Origin: Herpetosiphonaceae bacterium | GTDB taxonomy: Bacteria; Chloroflexota; Chloroflexia; Chloroflexales; Herpetosiphonaceae | Assembly (NCBI GenBank): GCA_013813565.1 | Contig: JACCRK010000226.1 | Span: 1 to 43,637 of the forward strand | Length of the DNA: 43,637 nucleotides | Reading direction: 5' to 3' | Shown here: in pieces, positions 43,201-43,637 of the stretch | How positions within the stretch are numbered: the stretch's first letter is position 1 | Layout of the letters: each line of letters starts with the position of its first letter | Made by a program: the position numbers and the translations under genes | Notes under the pieces: model-generated | Database searches by the model: none | What the model was told of the DNA's origin: nothing | What the model saw: only the letters and a program-made list of their open reading frames with translations

Positions 43201-43268
43201 CCGTGAGCGTGTTCTAGCTAAAGCTATGGCATTGCCGTCACAATGCCGTTGAACATTTAACAAAAATC

Positions 43269-43312
43269 GAAGACCTATTCTTAGCACTGCAATGGCTGTG
43301 CTGAAGGTCTTC
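43269..43312 (-). terminator. Second terminator-like hairpin upstream of rpsL
   Basis: Outer arms gaagacct/aggtcttc and inner arms agcac/gtgct form an interrupted stem, followed on the minus strand by TTTTT (43266-43262). It probably backs up termination of the rRNA transcript. Confidence 0.5.
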
Positions 43313-43509
43313 AGGGAGCAAAAGTGCATCATTATGCACGCTACATCTACGCGTAACGGCAGTGCAGTATACCATTCAGCATCGCTGATGTCAAACTAAT
43401 CAAAGTATTTACAACGTGGTTAGAACTTTATGTTATCTCATTTTGAGCAAAATAGTTTCTAGGTGCTTTTGATAAGACCTGAAATGGAATAAGAAGTTAT
43501 TCTATATAC

Positions 43510-43552
43510 AAAAACGCCAGACCGCCGAGCAGTGTGCACTGCTCGGCGGTCT
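43510..43552 (-). terminator. rRNA operon terminator
   Basis: Perfect 16-bp GC-rich arms at 43519-43534 and 43537-43552 with a 2-nt centre, followed on the minus strand by ggcg and TTTTT. It begins a few nt after the 5S rRNA 3' end. Confidence 0.9.
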
Positions 43553-43557
43553 AGCTG

Positions 43558-43637
43558 GATGGTCTGGCGCGCATCCCCCTACGCTCCCACGGCGAAACCG
43601 CAGTACCCTCGGTGTGTGGCGCCTTCACGGCCTGGTT
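43558..43637 (-). rRNA. rrf: 5S ribosomal RNA, 3' part (cut by the window edge)
   Basis: Read on the minus strand, the block ggtactgcggtttcgccgtg, then ggagcgtaggg, is the conserved 3' half of 5S rRNA (loop E/helix IV). It ends in a gccagacca stem strand that would pair with the missing 5' end. About 80 of roughly 117 nt are visible. The exact 3' end (about 43558-43560) is estimated. It implies an rRNA operon continuing to the right and transcribed toward rpsL. Confidence 0.85.

Larger units (their letters stand above)
43149..43557. other. 409-nt region between 5S rRNA and rpsL
   Basis: No gene is supported. On the minus strand it contains the rRNA terminator (43510-43552), an AT-rich stretch, a second terminator-like hairpin (43269-43312), a small hairpin (43228-43247) and an rpsL -10 (TATAGT, 43200-43195). 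Confidence 0.6.

Overview
The window looks like chromosomal DNA of a filamentous, probably chitin-degrading member of the Chloroflexota. This is an inference from gene content: ABC substrate-binding lipoproteins with long Ala/Pro/Thr/Glu linkers, a PknB-type kinase joined to a zinc ribbon and an FHA domain, many ROK proteins, and GC-rich operons beside a less GC-rich ribosomal-protein block. No taxonomic marker is complete; only the 3' half of a 5S rRNA is present, at the right edge.

Layout. (1) 1-422: C-terminal part of an alpha/beta hydrolase. (2) 514-8314, minus strand: aceK (isocitrate dehydrogenase kinase/phosphatase) followed by five tightly packed genes of unknown function. They encode a coiled-coil protein, a 355-aa protein, an AAA+ ATPase, a 406-aa protein and a three-helix membrane protein. 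This is the best candidate for an undescribed system. (3) 8613-13895, plus strand: a VIT1/CCC1-type metal transporter, a Met/His-rich SHOCT protein, a ROK sugar kinase without the family's zinc cysteines, a CitE-like lyase, a methyltransferase and an NAD-dependent epimerase. (4) 14308-22537, plus strand: a complete branched-chain-amino-acid-type (Liv) ABC transporter interleaved with two AMP-forming acyl-CoA ligases.

(5) 22554-33799, minus strand: a small zinc-ribbon membrane protein, then a chitin/N-acetylglucosamine operon. In transcription order the operon is ROK repressor, ROK kinase, substrate-binding lipoprotein, two permeases, GH20 hexosaminidase, GNAT acetyltransferase, NagA and a SIS-type GlcN-6-P deaminase. 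A secreted GH18 chitinase with two chitin-binding modules diverges from it at 34280. The two divergent promoters carry the same 20-bp motif at the same distance from the -10 box, which makes it a strong candidate operator for the ROK repressor. Together the genes describe chitin hydrolysis outside the cell, ABC import, intracellular trimming, phosphorylation, deacetylation and deamination to fructose-6-P. The transporter ATPase is absent and must be encoded elsewhere.

(6) 36145-39827: Ser/Thr kinase-zinc ribbon-FHA protein, membrane-anchored hydrolase, a MarR regulator with its probable target membrane protein, and a tiny membrane protein. (7) 39934-43637, minus strand: fusA, rpsG, rpsL and the end of a 5S rRNA. 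fusA is separated from rpsG by a terminator and its own promoter, and no tuf follows it.

Non-coding structure: two composite elements (7-bp tandem repeats around an 18-20 bp perfect hairpin) lie immediately 3' of the two ABC substrate-binding-protein genes. This position recalls the malE-malF REP element of enterobacteria.
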